This document shows positions 23,001-34,744 of a DNA stretch of 64,000 nt, piece after piece. A program made the position numbers and the translations under genes. Position 1 is the stretch's first letter, and each line of letters starts with the position of its first letter. The DNA is taken from NCBI GenBank assembly GCA_035772405.1, contig JAYKKM010000415.1, forward strand, positions 362,501 through 426,500. The letters run 5' to 3'. This stretch comes from Chrysogorgia sp. JL179-B06. Lineage: Eukaryota; Cnidaria; Anthozoa; Scleralcyonacea; Chrysogorgiidae. Under the pieces are notes generated by a model. It did no database searches. It was not told the origin of the DNA and worked only from the letters and a program-made list of their open reading frames with translations.

Positions 23001-26000
23001 ATTCTCCATAGTACTGAAATAAGCATTTCTTGGATTCGCCACAGGAAAAATGAAATGTTTTTTTACAGCTTGCGCTCGAACAGCCAACGGAAGCACCAAC
23101 TTTGCGACAAAAGATACAACGCTAAAAACAGTTGGAATTGAAAATATGAATCACAATATGAGAAACATTATCTTCTTGAAATTATTACCATATATCCTGG
23201 CATATATGTCGATTTTGTAGGATCCAAAATTGACGTCTAAAAGCCGACCTTGACTTATATACAAAGGATTAAAGTGCCCCTAACCTCAAAATTTTTTATT
23301 GTCTTATTTGGAAGAACTTTAAAAATGATAAAGTAACTTCTTTTGAAGATTTTCACTTCTTCGCTTTCTTTTTGAGATATATCAGTTTGTTTGATATGCA
23401 AATATCTGGAATTTCGTCACAACGCATGCATAATGAGTTATCAGAGAATGTTATATATCTTTGCGTTCATGAAATAAAAACACTAAAGTGTGAATAACAC
23501 GTGTGTGCGTTTCTCCCACAACACCAAACTTCTTGATTTTAAAGGATTTCGTTCGAGAATGAAAGAGATATACACATTTCTCCAATAAGTCATTATGCAT
23601 GTGTGTGACGAAATTCCATACATTTGCATATCAAACAAACTGATATATCTCAAAAAGAAAGCAAAGAAACGAAAATCTTCAAAAGAAGTTACTTTATCAT
23701 TTTAAAAGTTCTTCCAAACAAGACAATAAAACATTTTGAGGTTATGGGCACTTTAAATATTTTTCGACACATTGAAGTTTTCTTATTTCTCCTTTTCATA
23801 TTATATCCAGTTCTTTTGAGAACTTATTCAAGCAAGATTGTCGAAGCAAGATTCAAGTTAAAGGTTGTTGGATTTACCAAAAATTCTAACAACAGTCTGC
23901 TGCGCCAGCCACAAGTTGGTGTAAATACTAGTCTGCATCTGGTAATTATTTAGAGGGACTAAATTATTAAATTAGATTAAATTATTTCGTAAACGTAAAA
24001 ATCACAGGGTCGAATTATATACCAAGATACACAGTAATCATGGTAAACTGTTTGCTACTCAAGCTTTTAACGCAAACTCAGAAAATGTTTCTGAGCCCCA
24101 GATGGGAATCGAACCCGCAACCTTCATGATCTCCGGTTAGACGCTCTAACCATTGAGCTACCAGAACTCAGATGGCAGAACGAAGGTTCGTTGCGTACTA
24201 GTTCGCACGTGCGACATACGTACTGCTAATTCAGCAATCTCGATATGTCTGTATATATCTTATCAGAATATATTAAATGTGACTTGCAACTTGGTTATTT
24301 TATCATGGTAAACTGTTTGCAAACAGTTTACCATGACAAAATAACCAAGCTGCAAGTCACATTTAATATATACACAGTAATAAACACTTCAATGTGAGAG
24401 AAAAGAGGAAGAATAAACGGCAGAATAAAGAGGAAGTGAATCAAGCCATTATAATCCAAAATTAAATGAATATTTTTGCAGTACTAGTCGTTTTGCTCGT
24501 TGTATTTCCTTCAAAATATCTTCTTCCAGAAATCCATCAAAACCATTATCAGAATCACCACTTTGGGGCAAGCCAGCTGAAAAAAACTATAAGAAAAAAA
24601 CTATGATCAGTATCTAACTTCTCCCAATGATATCAATGGTTAAAGTATAGAGGTAATGAGAATAAAGAAAATGATCACCAAAGATAAACTGACATGTTTT
24701 AAATTCTCCCAACTAGTACCATAAGAAATATTTGGAGACCAATAAGGAGAATTTATATGTGGTGTGATCAACATCTAACTTCTCCTAATAATATCAATGG
24801 TTAACCAAGTATAGGAGTAATGAGAATACAGGAAATGATCACCAAAGATAATCTGACATGTTTTTAATTCTCCCAACTAGTATACTATAAGAAATATTTG
24901 GAGACCAATAAGGAGAATTTATATGTGGTGTGATCAACATCTAACTTCTCCTAATAATATCAATGGTTAACTAAGCATAGAGGTAATGAGAATATAGGAA
25001 ATGATCACCAAAGATAAACTGACGTATTTTTATCTTTAAACTGAACAACTTCTACTAGCACTATAAGAAGCTGACAGCAATGTAACAGCCTCAACCTTAA
25101 TTACTGATAATTACTTTCAAAGCTTTACATGACCAGGCACCTATTTATATAATACTGATTTACTAACTAAATATAAACCTACTCGTACTTTAAGATCATC
25201 TAACCGAAATCTGCTACTCGAGCCAAAATCCAAAACGGTGACTCGTGGAGACAGAACATTCTCAGTTGCCACACCAAAACTGTTGAATTCATTACAACAG
25301 GGAATTAGAAGCATTGATATTTTAAGTAGTTTTAAGTCAGCATTTACGGTAAGACTTTTCTTTTTTAAAATTAATATTTTTTTGTTCATAGTGGTAATAT
25401 ATGTAGTAGGCTTTATATAAATATATATACCGTATATATATATAGCGTACTGCCAAAATAGTGTGTAGCTGTAATGGATTTACAGGGTGGGTGCACACCC
25501 CCTGGCCTTGGCCAAGGGGGGTGCAGGGAGGGTACAATTACCAAATTTTTTTTGATTTGGCAAGGGAATTGTGAAACAAAAATAAAATAGAGATAAAATA
25601 AGATAATAGCATGATAACGTACAATAGTTAGACAATTCAAATTGCAAGCAAGTCTTCAATCTTCAGTACAGACTACAAACTAGTGCCTTGCTGCAGTGTG
25701 ATGCACGTATTCATTCAATGTCCGTGTAAACTTCATGGGACCTAGGTATATTAGGTATCATAGCTATCATATTATTCATAGCTATCATATGATTCATATA
25801 TTAGCTATCATATATGATTCATAAGTATTAATAGGTATAAAAAAATTTTCTGGCAGGCTTTGTCCCCCTATCCCCCAGCCCACGACCACCAACTTGGCTC
25901 CTGGACCATGCCGGGGGCTGTGTCCCCAGACCCCTGCCATAGCTCCCTCAGCAGCGCACCACCTTGCCTCTGTCGGCCAGTTTTGAAATCCTGGCTAATA

Positions 26001-26177
26001 GCTTGCTGTACACCAACCTTTTTTTTTAGTATTTGATTGATAATTATATTTATTCCACATTGCAACAGCCCTTACCATACAGTGCTGGTGCACACCAAAT
26101 TTATGTTCTTTAGACATAAAAAACTTCCCAAGTGTATCTTCATCTGGGCCAATTTTACAGAAGATACAGATGCTCAT
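17043..26177 (-). CDS. PHF7/G2E3-like multi-zinc-finger (PHD/RING-type) protein with long disordered repeat-bearing tail, 8 exons
   Basis: Exons in transcript order: 26177-26076, 24586-24485, 23121-22997, 22005-21831, 20094-19991, 19641-19528, 19355-19159, 18574-17043. They total 2451 nt (816 residues plus stop), all in phase. Residues 1-285 follow the family module: CIFCKIGPDEDTLGKF; GFDGFLEEDILKEIQRAKRL; CIFCRKVGASVGCSS and CKKTFHFSCG (extended PHD); CTICLAEV...CCKDTWFHRACVQ; FFRCAVCNNSEQF; EMGIYVPDRDAAWE; CDSCGQYGIHVGC. PHF7 and G2E3 are nuclear chromatin readers and ubiquitin ligases (known for the families). No HECT domain follows; instead there are about 510 low-complexity residues with a basic patch (PQRKRRRNE) and four 26-residue repeats. 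The Met at 26177 is the most likely start; the open frame runs back to a possible acceptor at 26198, so an upstream exon cannot be excluded. A polyA-like signal lies near 16,880. Confidence 0.88.
18027..18338. repeat. Coding VNTR: four 78-bp units in the PHF7-like gene
   Basis: gtagcagcgccctcaaaatt starts at 18043, 18121, 18199 and 18277, exactly 78 bp apart. Each unit encodes 26 residues of the type ECKQETKVLKNFEGAA plus an acidic DDDD(S) stretch. Copies differ by only a few bases. A shortened echo (gtcatcatcagtagcagccct) sits in the adjacent intron at about 18,590. Confidence 0.95.
19737..19937. repeat. Pentanucleotide microsatellite with changing unit
   Basis: The tract steps from (agagt) to (agagc), then (acggc), then a mixed acagt/gtagt zone, and back to (agagt), all in pentamer register. 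It lies in the PHF7-like intron between exons 5 and 6. Minus-strand open frames across it are artefacts. Confidence 0.95.
20699..20920 (-). pseudogene. LINE reverse-transcriptase terminal fragment
   Basis: The minus strand reads YKSFFIRSCRLWNTLSDQ then FKNYLKSRYF, the 'RLWNxLP' type ending found downstream of RT in CR1/Jockey-type LINEs. No upstream RT is present. It lies in a PHF7-like intron, in the same sense as the gene. Confidence 0.65.
20924..21145. mobile_element. Foldback element with internal gttagggtta motifs, copy 1
   Basis: The end caagcaatcgacttctggac is mirrored by gtccagaagacgattgctcg. Inside, ggttagggttag and ggtgttagggttagg occur. An inverted copy is at 34,745-34,955. Non-coding. 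Confidence 0.8.
21270..21625. repeat. Degenerate ctgata/ctgttaca motif field
   Basis: Short words such as ctgatatcag, tgtatcag, ctgatata and gctgttaca recur irregularly on both strands with many local palindromes. I see no fixed period and no coding signal. Confidence 0.6.
22066..22252. mobile_element. Short foldback MITE
   Basis: tgcgcatcaaaatgatgtgt at the left is mirrored by cgcgtcattttgatgcgtta at the right; the second stem is cttatttcaattcataacatc with its complement. It lies in the PHF7-like intron between exons 3 and 4. Confidence 0.85.
23268..23760. mobile_element. TTAA-flanked foldback MITE (TTAAAGTGCCC family), copy 1
   Basis: The left end ttaaagtgcccctaacctca is answered by tgaggttatgggcactttaa. 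The arms run for more than 150 bp, with atatatcagtttgtttgatat conserved in both. A second copy is at 33,926-34,414. The TTAA at both ends suggests piggyBac-type mobilisation (inference). Confidence 0.9.
24091..24372. mobile_element. tRNA-like SINE head followed by a long hairpin
   Basis: 24091-24170 on the minus strand resembles a tRNA head (TAGCTCAATGGTTAGAGC; B box GGTTCGATTCC). Downstream, 24262-24370 is a near-perfect hairpin with arms containing aaatgtgacttgcaacttgg and its complement. It lies in a PHF7-like intron. Confidence 0.75.
24604..25025. repeat. About 163-bp tandem repeat, roughly 2.5 copies
   Basis: catctaacttctcctaataa, gaaatgatcaccaaagataa and aagaaatatttggagaccaa recur in order with starts near 24607, 24769 and 24931. 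A single related copy, split by an insertion, lies in a FAM8A1 intron (53,500-54,095). Confidence 0.9.
25100..25420 (+). pseudogene. LINE reverse-transcriptase terminal fragment
   Basis: The plus strand reads SSNRNLLLEPKSKTVTRGDR then FSVATPKLLNSLQQGI and SSFKSAF. It is the same RT-end architecture as 16,275-16,502 but from a different copy. 5' truncated and degenerate. Confidence 0.7.
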
Positions 26178-26557
26178 CTTTGTATTATTATTTGCATCTA
26201 AATATTGAGGTAAACAAAAAATACATTAATAAAATAACCCTTGTCCACATGATTGAACAATAATAGATCAAGAACCATAGTTCTCAACATCACGATGGGC
26301 TACTCAGAACTTTCCATCAATGTATAGTTTTGCAGAATTTGTTTACATTCTAGAAATAACTCAAATAAGCTTGGTAGATCATATTGTCAGGGCATCAGGG
26401 CTATAAAATGAGTTGTATGTAAAATGAGTTGTATGATAAAAGATAAAATTGTGTTTTATTTTTCGTGTTTCAGAGTTCCAACACAAGGTTCTTCCCTATT
26501 CATTATTGTTTCACTTGTCAAACAATTTGTCATAGGACATACAAATCAAATATCTAA

Positions 26558-26725
26558 AAAGGTTGGTGTACTGCCAAAATAGCATGTAAGTAGTCTAACG
26601 TTTCGAGTGAAGGCCCTTTGTCAGAGGCTGAGTTAAATGTGCACTCTCTGATGAAGGACCTTTGCTCAAAACGTTATACAACTTACATGTTATTTTGGCA
26701 GTAAACCAACCTTTTTAGATACACG
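26558..26725. mobile_element. Foldback MITE
   Basis: aaaaggttggtgtactgcca at the left is mirrored by tggcagtaaaccaaccttttt at the right. The inner arms carry gtttcgagtgaaggcccttt and the complement with one mismatch cluster. Confidence 0.85.
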
Positions 26726-26899
26726 TATTTGATTTGTAATGTATTACTACACTGTCTACGCATCACAACACGTTTTATGTCATTGGACAACCTGTTTGAA
26801 AACCTGAAAACCAACAACTGGTAATTCGCTACATGCTAAATATTAATACTTGAATATAAATGGTAGAATTAATACGATTGTAAAATATTTCATAATTTA

Positions 26900-26975
26900 C
26901 TACAATAAATTTAACAATCATGTAAAGCACTATTGAGCTTCGGGAAGAGCGCTATATAAATTACATATATTATTA
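26900..26975 (+). repeat. LINE 3'-tail-like scrap
   Basis: tgtaaagcactattgagctt followed by agcgctatataaatta and a tattatta run resembles the tail of the LINE at 16,610-16,680. Confidence 0.5.
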
Positions 26976-26994
26976 CTTATAAAATCATTTTACT

Positions 26995-27625
26995 TTATAC
27001 ACGTTGTTATTGGTCAGCTTGCCTATCAGGCTATGGAGACAGGAACGACGTCAGTAACCAATGAGAATTTGCATTAAATTAAAACCAATATATATATACA
27101 TGTATATATATATTGTAATTATTCACAGTATAAGCAATTGTTTCTGAATATTTTATAAAATAATAGAATATGTTTTCCTGGGTCTCTATAATGTGATTGA
27201 AACCCGTGTGAAGTTATTAAAACACTCGAGAAGTTGGGAAAGCACTAGTCTTTTGCTTCTCCCTACACTTCTCTCGTGTTTTTATTACGTCACTCAGGTT
27301 TCAATCACGTTTTATAAAATAATTTTACTCTACACACGCTGTGATTGGTCAGCTTGCCGGTCTCGATCACACAACGGAGACCGGAATGATGTTAGTTGTT
27401 TCTAAATTATTTTATGAAAATAATAGAATACGTTTGCTTTTGTCTCTATAACGTGATCGAAACCCTCGTGAAGTAATAAAAAGTTATAAAAACACTCGAT
27501 AAGTTGGGAAAGCACTTGCCTCGGCGGCTTGTGCTTCTCCCTACACTTCTCTTGTGTTTTTATTACGTCACTCGGGTTTCGATAACGTTATAGAGACCCG
27601 GGCAAACGTATTCTATTATTTAAAT
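26995..27625. mobile_element. Composite foldback element
   Basis: Alternating inverted blocks: gggtctctataatgtgattg versus tcgataacgttatagagacc, and ggaaagcacttgcctc versus cttctccctacacttctc. attggtcagcttgcc occurs twice. No coding content. Confidence 0.75.
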
Positions 27626-27629
27626 ACAG

Positions 27630-28500
27630 ACCTGGGCAAACATATTCCATTTTTTTAATGCACAATCACATAATAGTCAATGACTCAATATATTTGCCAA
27701 TAGATTACCCGGGTACAGTTCAATAGTTCATTGAGTTCAAGAATATATAATAGCCTAATAGCCAGATACTCAGAACAATTCCTAAAGTACATTAATAGAC
27801 AAGATAATCTACTAAAAGTCGACACACTTGGATACATCATATACTATAGAAGCAAGTCTACGAATTCCTTCCTTTCGTTTCATACTTTCACATGGAGTAC
27901 ATTATTAAAACCCCGCCATACAAAGCTCTTTCACAGAAGCAATGAAAATAAACAAACAAGACCAAGAGCAATACCTCTAGTTTTCGATTTTACCATGACT
28001 TCACTATGAGCCATCAGCAAATAGGAAGAAAATGCCGACAAATCATCCAGAAAAATTTCGATTCAAAATTGTGTTGACGGCCGTTGGTACATGTACGCAT
28101 GACTTGAAAGGACTGAACCGCAAGCCGAATGTACCGTCACATACAAAACACAACATCTTTCAACATCTGATCAATGACTCATGCGGCAAGTAGATCGAAG
28201 GTTGGTTAACTGTGAGTACTCTATCCCAATTTTTTATCCATTTTTCGTTCACCTATTACTGTCTACTTGTTATGGTTATTTTTAAATCGTTTGAATATTA
28301 GGATATCTTTCACACTAGCGCAGGAAGTGACGAGGAGTGAAACACGGAGTTGTAATATACTAAATACTATCAATTATCATAGTCTATAGACAGATGGCCT
28401 AGTCATATAGCTTACCACAGATGTTTCATAACCACAAAAGTATAAATGAGCATTCACCAACCAATATTCTCGTGAGTAGATGCACTACATCACATGGACG
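27630..28500. other. Intergenic, nothing recognised
   Basis: Moderately AT-rich; short open frames on the plus strand lack homology that I recognise and lack flanking splice signals. Confidence 0.5.
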
Positions 28501-28529
28501 CGATGTTTGCGGAACAGCCAAAAATCTGA

Positions 28530-29760
28530 AATCGCGGTTCAACTTTCCAGCCGGAAGGAAGACCTTGATGTTGCATTTTTCGCAAATGGGGTCACGGTTT
28601 TGTATTAAAATGTATATATTTCAACAGTCGAGATTTTCCTTCACAAGGGGTGTTTATACGAGAGGCAAGTCAGCCCTGTTACCGGGCTAGCGCGTTCTGG
28701 CTCGCGTTTAATGGGGAAAAATTCATCCCGCTTTACCAGATGATTTTAAGTATTTCAAGTGTTTCAAGTGGCAAACAATAGATGCATCATTCATCGATAA
28801 GCGGGCGCGGGCCTCAAGCGAGATCTCGCTAACCGGGCTGACCCGGTTGTCCATATAAACGCATGCACCGGAATTTTTAACAGGAATATAACTGCGTGAC
28901 CAGGCTAGCCTCGCGAACATTAACAATTCGGGGGGAGTTGATTGTGCTTTGACTGACTCTGTAGTGTACGTGTGACACGTACACCGCGCTCCACCGCGCT
29001 GGGATAGAAATGTCAGACAGTTTCCTCATTACCTTAGCTTATCATACCTGGTACTACCCATAGGATTTTGAGTCAAAAACAAAAAACATTCAAAATGCAA
29101 AGCAGGAAATTGTCCAACGAACTTCATCAAACTACAGTAACCATATTCGGAGTCTCCACATTATTTTGTTACTGCAGAGCTAAGTGGTTTCACCAGACGT
29201 TTCGCAAGTTCATTGTCAACTTCCTATTTACGCAATTCCGTATTTGGAATATTGCCTTGGGCATGAACTTCGCAACTTACTGACGAACTTCGTTGTCAAT
29301 TTCTCTAGTCAAATTTCCTCTAGTGGTCAGAGCACTGCACTGCGGATTCAATTCCAGCCGGAAGACCTCTTGATTGTTTTGAAACGGGTTTGTTTCAAGG
29401 GTAGTTTTTAAAAGCGGGAGGGCAAAAAAGCGGGTGGGCAAAAAAGCGAGCGCGGTAGAAAAGGGCATGAGCTGCATTTTGCGCAACGGGTCCCGGTTTG
29501 GTCTTAAAATGGATATATTTCAACACTCGAGATTTTCCTTCACCAAACAAGTCTGCATCCAAGGCCTTCCGGCTGGAATTGAACCCGCGGCCCTGCGATG
29601 CTATGCAGTGCTCTGACCACTGAGCTACGGAGGCCGTTGCCGAGAGCCTAGTCACGAGTTCAGTATATATATAATGGTGGTAATGCCGGGAGAAGATTTG
29701 AGTATATTACAAGTAATATTTGGCATCTTTAATCGAGTGAAATGCCAAATATTACTTGTA
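28530..29760. repeat. SINE cluster: one near-complete and two partial tRNA-headed copies
   Basis: The near-complete copy at 29,480-29,700 has its tRNA-like head at 29,564-29,635 (minus; TAGCTCAGTGGTCAGAGC, GGTTCAATTCC). Partial copies share ttccagccggaag (28,545; 29,352) and the fragment atatatttcaacagtcgagatt near 28,612. Family of 15,313-15,632. Confidence 0.75.
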
Positions 29761-29804
29761 ATTAATACCCAAACGTTATTTACATGTTGCCTAAACAACG
29801 CCTA

Positions 29805-29945
29805 ATTAAAGATACCGTCCATATCCGTTCTGCGCATGTCACGCTTCTCTTTTCATTATTTATTTGTTTATATGTAAACACAGGTGTGGACCACATGTTT
29901 GAAATTTTTCGCATATGCGTAGAACGGACTAGAGTTTACTTCAAA
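29805..29945. mobile_element. TTAAAG..CCGTCC MITE, short copy
   Basis: cgtccatatccgttctgcgc is mirrored by gcatatgcgtagaacggact. It shares both arms with 36,443-36,772. Confidence 0.7.
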
Positions 29946-30260
29946 CTACTTAAATTCAGTATGCAATCGCAACGTATGCTCGTAAACGGATGTACACCTT
30001 GTCGCATCTGCTCACAGACATGGCGTCCAAATAAATTTTCATTCGCTTCTCGGAAAACTGAAAAATCGCCTCACCCTACCGTTTCGCGTTCAAGTATGTC
30101 TTAGTCTTTATATAGTTTCTTATTTTATTCAGCACAACATTTCACACTAATATTTTTATGTAGAAATTCGAGAAGAGTTTTATTTGTCGTCGCTTCATTC
30201 AAGAACAGAGGATTTAAATCCAGTGTCTGGTGCAACTGAATACCGTGCGCGAGACAAAGA

Positions 30261-33200
30261 ATGCAGAGAAACCGATTATTTTTACAAACTCTTCTCTTGG
30301 CAGTCGTTTTAAGGCGATCTGTAGAATGCATCGCGAACTCGAGATCCGACGTTTCAGCACGTATTGATGGCGAAGTGATTCTTGGGGGCTTGTTTTCCAT
30401 TCACCGTAGTGACTTCGGATTAGAGTGTAAGCAGTGGTCAAACTTGGCGAACATACAACGTGTGGAAGCGATGCTTTTCGCGATAGACATGGTAAGGTTA
30501 GGATGCGTGGCTAATGCTTCAATCTTCCTTGACAAGTTTTTATGGACATCGCTGTTACTTGTCACAAGACGGCTAAGGGGGTGTTTATATGGAGCTAGCC
30601 TTTTTGGTAAAGCTAGCCGCTATAGCCCTCTTTACCCCGAGATCCCGCCTCTCAGTCAAACCCGATGTAAAATTTGTTTTCGTTTATATGAGGAGGGCCA
30701 GCTCTCCTAGGCGAGATCTCGCTATTGACTACCCGGGATCTCGCCTACGAGGGCTGGAAATTTTCCATGTAAACGCACTCAAGAGCGCTGGTCCTTCTAA
30801 GGAGGGCTGGCAAGTCAAAGCTCCGTACACGCGACAAAGTTGGTCTTCGCCCGTATATTAAGACAACTCATTATTTCACAAGTTCTGTTTGTTCATACGT
30901 AGGTTTTAAATTGAAAACGTGTGCGGGAAAATGGCATTCAGCGGGTTACGTGGGAAAATATACATGTTGTTAACTCGGTAAACAAGGGCTAGAATATTCC
31001 CACGTAGACGTGAGGTGAAATCCATCCCTTTTACTTGGGCGTTCGCTGGGGAGGGAGCGAGCGAGCGAGCCATATGCACGACTGCGATTAAGAGATTAGC
31101 CATTAAGGAACTTTAGAATTGACTACGAGTCAAGATTCGTTGTTTTTGCCGCCAATTTAATTTTCTTTCACAATTTTTCTTCACAATTTCTCTTTACAGA
31201 TTAACAAAGACCCTTTAATTTTACCCAACATTACTCTTGGCGCAGAGATTCGGGACGATTGTTATTCAGGAACTGTTGCACTTGAAGAAAGCCTACACTT
31301 TATACTGAACGCGTTTAGTCAACACGAGAACATCTGTTCAGCAAAAGGAGAAGCTCGGGTAGTGGGAGTCGTGGGAACTGGCTCTAGCGGGACATCCCTA
31401 TTGGTTGCCAGTCTCTTGCGCCTATTCCGTCTGCCGCAAGTGAGCTACGCGGCGACAAGTCCCGATCTTAACAATCGGGATGATTACGGGTATTTCACCA
31501 GGACCGTTCCTTCCGATGATTGGCAAGCGATGGCTCTGATCGATATCATCAAATATTTAAACTGGACAGCGGTTTACCTTATTAGTTCACCCGGAAATTA
31601 CGGTCAGCGGATACAAGAGGCATTTCTTCGCGCAGCAAATAACAACAGCTTGTGCATTGTGGATAAAATGGAGTTACACGTGAAGAAGGGTTCTTGGGAG
31701 CAATTGGATACGTTTCTTCAGAAGATGAACAAAACTACAACTGTTCGTGGAGTCGTTCTCTTAACCGAACAGTTCCACAGTAGAAATATTTTCGAACGTA
31801 TTAACATGACCGACATTCGTCATGACCGTTTTGTTTGGCTTGGTACGGACACATGGGGAACAGAAACGACTTTCTGGCGTGATCTAGAGACCATCGCTAA
31901 CGGCGCTATAACGATCGCATTACACGATGCCAAACGTGAAATTTCTCAAAATTTCTACGAATACTTGCAGGCGTTAAGACCTGGTAATAAATCTCGGAAT
32001 CCTTGGTTTGATCATTTCTATGAAATTATACATTCTACCAGGGACGATACAGGAAATCATACAGACCGGGAAAGACTTAACTATTTAGACGACGACAAAT
32101 TGCCTTATGTTATAGACTCAGTGTATGCGTTGGCCCATAGCTTGCACAACATGTTACGAAACTCGTGCTTCTCGGCTAACTGGAGCGAATGTTTGAAGCA
32201 ACCAATAGGAAGCCACGATTTGCTTGATTATCTACTAAAGACAAATTTCTCCGGTGCCAGCGGCATGGTTAGTTTCGATAGCTATGGCAACGGCGTGCCT
32301 CGTTACGACATCAAGAGTTACATTAACGGTACATACGAAACAATTGCGGTGTGGAACCAAGGTCAGCCTCTCAGTCTCAAGAACCTATCGGAATATTATT
32401 GGCGAAGGAAAAGAGACATGGTCTTGGAGTCAACGTGCACAGTGGTGTGTGAAGTTGGAGAAGCGCGCATCATTTTCCCTGGTGGCCCCAGCTGCTGTTG
32501 GAAATGTAAAAAATGTTCCGAGAGTCAATACGTCGATAGTGAACTACAATGTCAATCATGCCAGAAGGACAAACGGACGAACCAGAACAGAACCGGTTGT
32601 GAAGGACTTCCTAAAGGGCATCCTGCCTTAGTCGTTGTCATAGTTCTTGGCGTTTGGGCCAGTATAGGGATCGTCATGGTCGCTTTTGTCGCGTTTACAG
32701 TGTACAAGTTTTACTCCACGCCAATAATCATGGCTTCAGGTCGAGAACTGATGCTTGTGTTGCTCGTGGGCATTGCACTGTGTCACTGTCTTGGCTTCTC
32801 CTTACTTGCGTCGCCAAACAGTCGCAGGTGTGCTTACCAAAGGTACGCCACAGGGATCTTCCTCGCCGTGTGTTACTCTGCGATTTTAGTAAAGACCAAT
32901 CGAATCGCGCGTATTTTTCGCGGAAATCATCGACCCGCGTTTATTACCCCCGGGCCGCAACTCCTCATCACGGCTCTGCTCGTCTGCGTTCAGCTTGTCA
33001 TCTGTCTGATCGCGTCGAACCTTGGGTCGTCCTTGGAAGTGACTGAATATTATAGCGAACTCTACGTGTTCTCGATATGTCGGACTTCCGGCATGGAATA
33101 CGTGGTGTCGATTGGTTATAACGTGTTGTTGCTGTTGCTATGCACGTGCTACGCGTTCCTGACACGAAAGCTACCGGCGAATTTCAACGAGGCGAAGATA

Positions 33201-33506
33201 GTGGGGATAACTATGTACGCGACGTGTGTCCTGTGGATATTCTTTCTTCCTTTGTTCTACGGTACTGAGCCTGTATACCAAACTGCTGTTCTCAATCTAA
33301 ACTCTTGTTTCAACGCAACTGTGCTGCTCGTTGGCATCTTCGGTCACAAGGTTTACGTTGTTTGGTACCGGCCGGAGAAAAATACCCGCATGGCCTCAAA
33401 CCCTAGGAGAAGATCGCATTCCGTTGTCGACGCGTCGGTTCATGTGGAAGCAACGATGGATACTAGAGATTGCATCATGGGTGAGCATGAAGAAGTGTTT
33501 CGGTGA
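30261..33506 (+). CDS. Metabotropic glutamate receptor-like class C GPCR, 2 exons
   Basis: Exons 30261-30491 and 31200-33506 (donor atg|gtaagg, acceptor tctttacag), 845 residues, phase 0. Residues 1-25 look like a signal peptide (QTLLLAVVL). The Venus-flytrap domain follows (IQRVEAMLFAIDMINKDP; NITLGAEIRDDC; VSYAATS; TVPSDDWQ; YGQRIQEAF; WLGTDTWG). A nine-cysteine domain comes next (CCWKCKKCSESQY ... TGCEG). The seven-helix domain carries SGRELMLVLL, CYSAILVKTNRIARIF, KLPANFNEAKIVGITMYATC and VYVVWYRPEKN. Class C receptors act as dimers at the plasma membrane and couple to G proteins (known). Residues aligned with mGluR1 R78, S165, T188, D208, Y236 and D318 appear kept, but S186 aligns with Ala and K409 with Gln. 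The ligand may therefore not be glutamate (inference). The cytoplasmic tail is short and I see no Homer-type motif. Confidence 0.95.
30560..30800. repeat. GC-rich foldback repeat in the receptor intron
   Basis: gtgtttatatggagctagcc is answered by ggaaattttccatgtaaacgc, and ggcgagatctcgct by gggatctcgcctacg. A related block is at 28,640-28,870 (gcaagtcagccctgttaccg). Confidence 0.65.
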
Positions 33507-33679
33507 TACTAGTTGTTTTGTCAACAATGTGTTCTGTAATGATTTCTGAGAAATATAGAAAATATGTGAATTGATCGATATTGTGATTTGACTGATTTAT
33601 CGTTTGTGCAATTATCTGAATTTCTGCAATCAATAATATACATAAATACAATCATTATTATGTTTAATATTAATTAGAT

Positions 33680-33852
33680 GTGTGAAGTTGATCATCCAAG
33701 TTGTTGTGGTCTTAGAAAGACTATTGTTGGTGACTGACGTTTCGAACGGCCTCAGCGGCGGTCATCTTCAGAGTCAAGTAAAGCGTGTTTGTCAATAGTC
33801 TTTCTCAACTCTCAGGACTACAACAACCTGGACGATCAACTTCACACATCTA
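33680..33852. mobile_element. Foldback MITE
   Basis: The ends tgtgtgaagttgatcatcca and ctggacgatcaacttcacac are inverted; inner arms gtcttagaaagactattgtt and the complement. It is 3' of the receptor gene. Confidence 0.85.
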
Positions 33853-33925
33853 GTATACTCATAGGTTCAAACCATTTACTTTATTAATATTAATAATAAT
33901 CAATTCTGTGATTTTCGTAAAATAG

Positions 33926-34414
33926 TTAAAGTGCCCCTAACCTCAAAATGTTTTATTGCCTTGTTTGGAATAACTTTTAAAATGATAAAGTAACTTATTT
34001 TGAAGATTTTGACTTCTTCGCTTTCTTTCCTTTTGAGATATATCAGTTTGTTTGATATGCAAATGTCTGGAATTTCGTCACACATGCATAATGACTTATT
34101 GGAGAAATGTGTATATCTCGTTCATTCTCGAACGAAATCCTTTAAAATAAAGAAGTTTGGTGTTGTGGGAGAAACGCACACGTGTGTTATTCACACTTTA
34201 GTGTTTTTATTTCATGAACGCAAAGATATATAACATTCTCTGATAACTCATTATGCATGTGTGACGAAATTCCAGATATTGCAAATATCAAACAAACTGA
34301 TATATCTCACAAAGAAAGCGAAGAAGTGAAAATCTTCAAAATAAGTTACTTTATCATTTTAAAAGTTCTTCCAAATAAGACAATAAATTTTTTTGAGGTT
34401 ATGGGCACTTTAAT
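33926..34414. mobile_element. TTAAAGTGCCC foldback MITE, copy 2
   Basis: Same terminal and internal blocks as 23,268-23,760, including gtgtgcgtttctcccacaac in inverse order. Both ends read ttaaagtgccc / gggcactttaa. Confidence 0.9.
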
Positions 34415-34744
34415 AATGTACTAGTATGATTTTTTTTTAAATATTTATTTAAGATAATCAAGTCAGTTCAAAAGAACTGGTATCAATGTGAGCCCTGAAT
34501 AATATTATATGATAATATTAATATTATATTATATGATTAATATTAATAATAATCGATTCTATGATTTTCATAAAATAGTTAATAATGTATAGATACAATC
34601 ATGATTATTAATAAAAATCGATTTGGTAATTTTTATAAATTAGTTAATCAATTACTAATCAATTTATTAACCTAATTATTCGTCGTCATTATGAGAGAGA
34701 CTTTCGGGAAACGTTACACCGCTATGAGCATGCCATTTATCGCG

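Noticed and set aside
24604..25025. CRISPR-like regular repeats
   Set aside because: Units are long (about 163 bp), repeat end to end without unique spacers, and sit in a eukaryotic intron; the same holds for 48,355-48,965.
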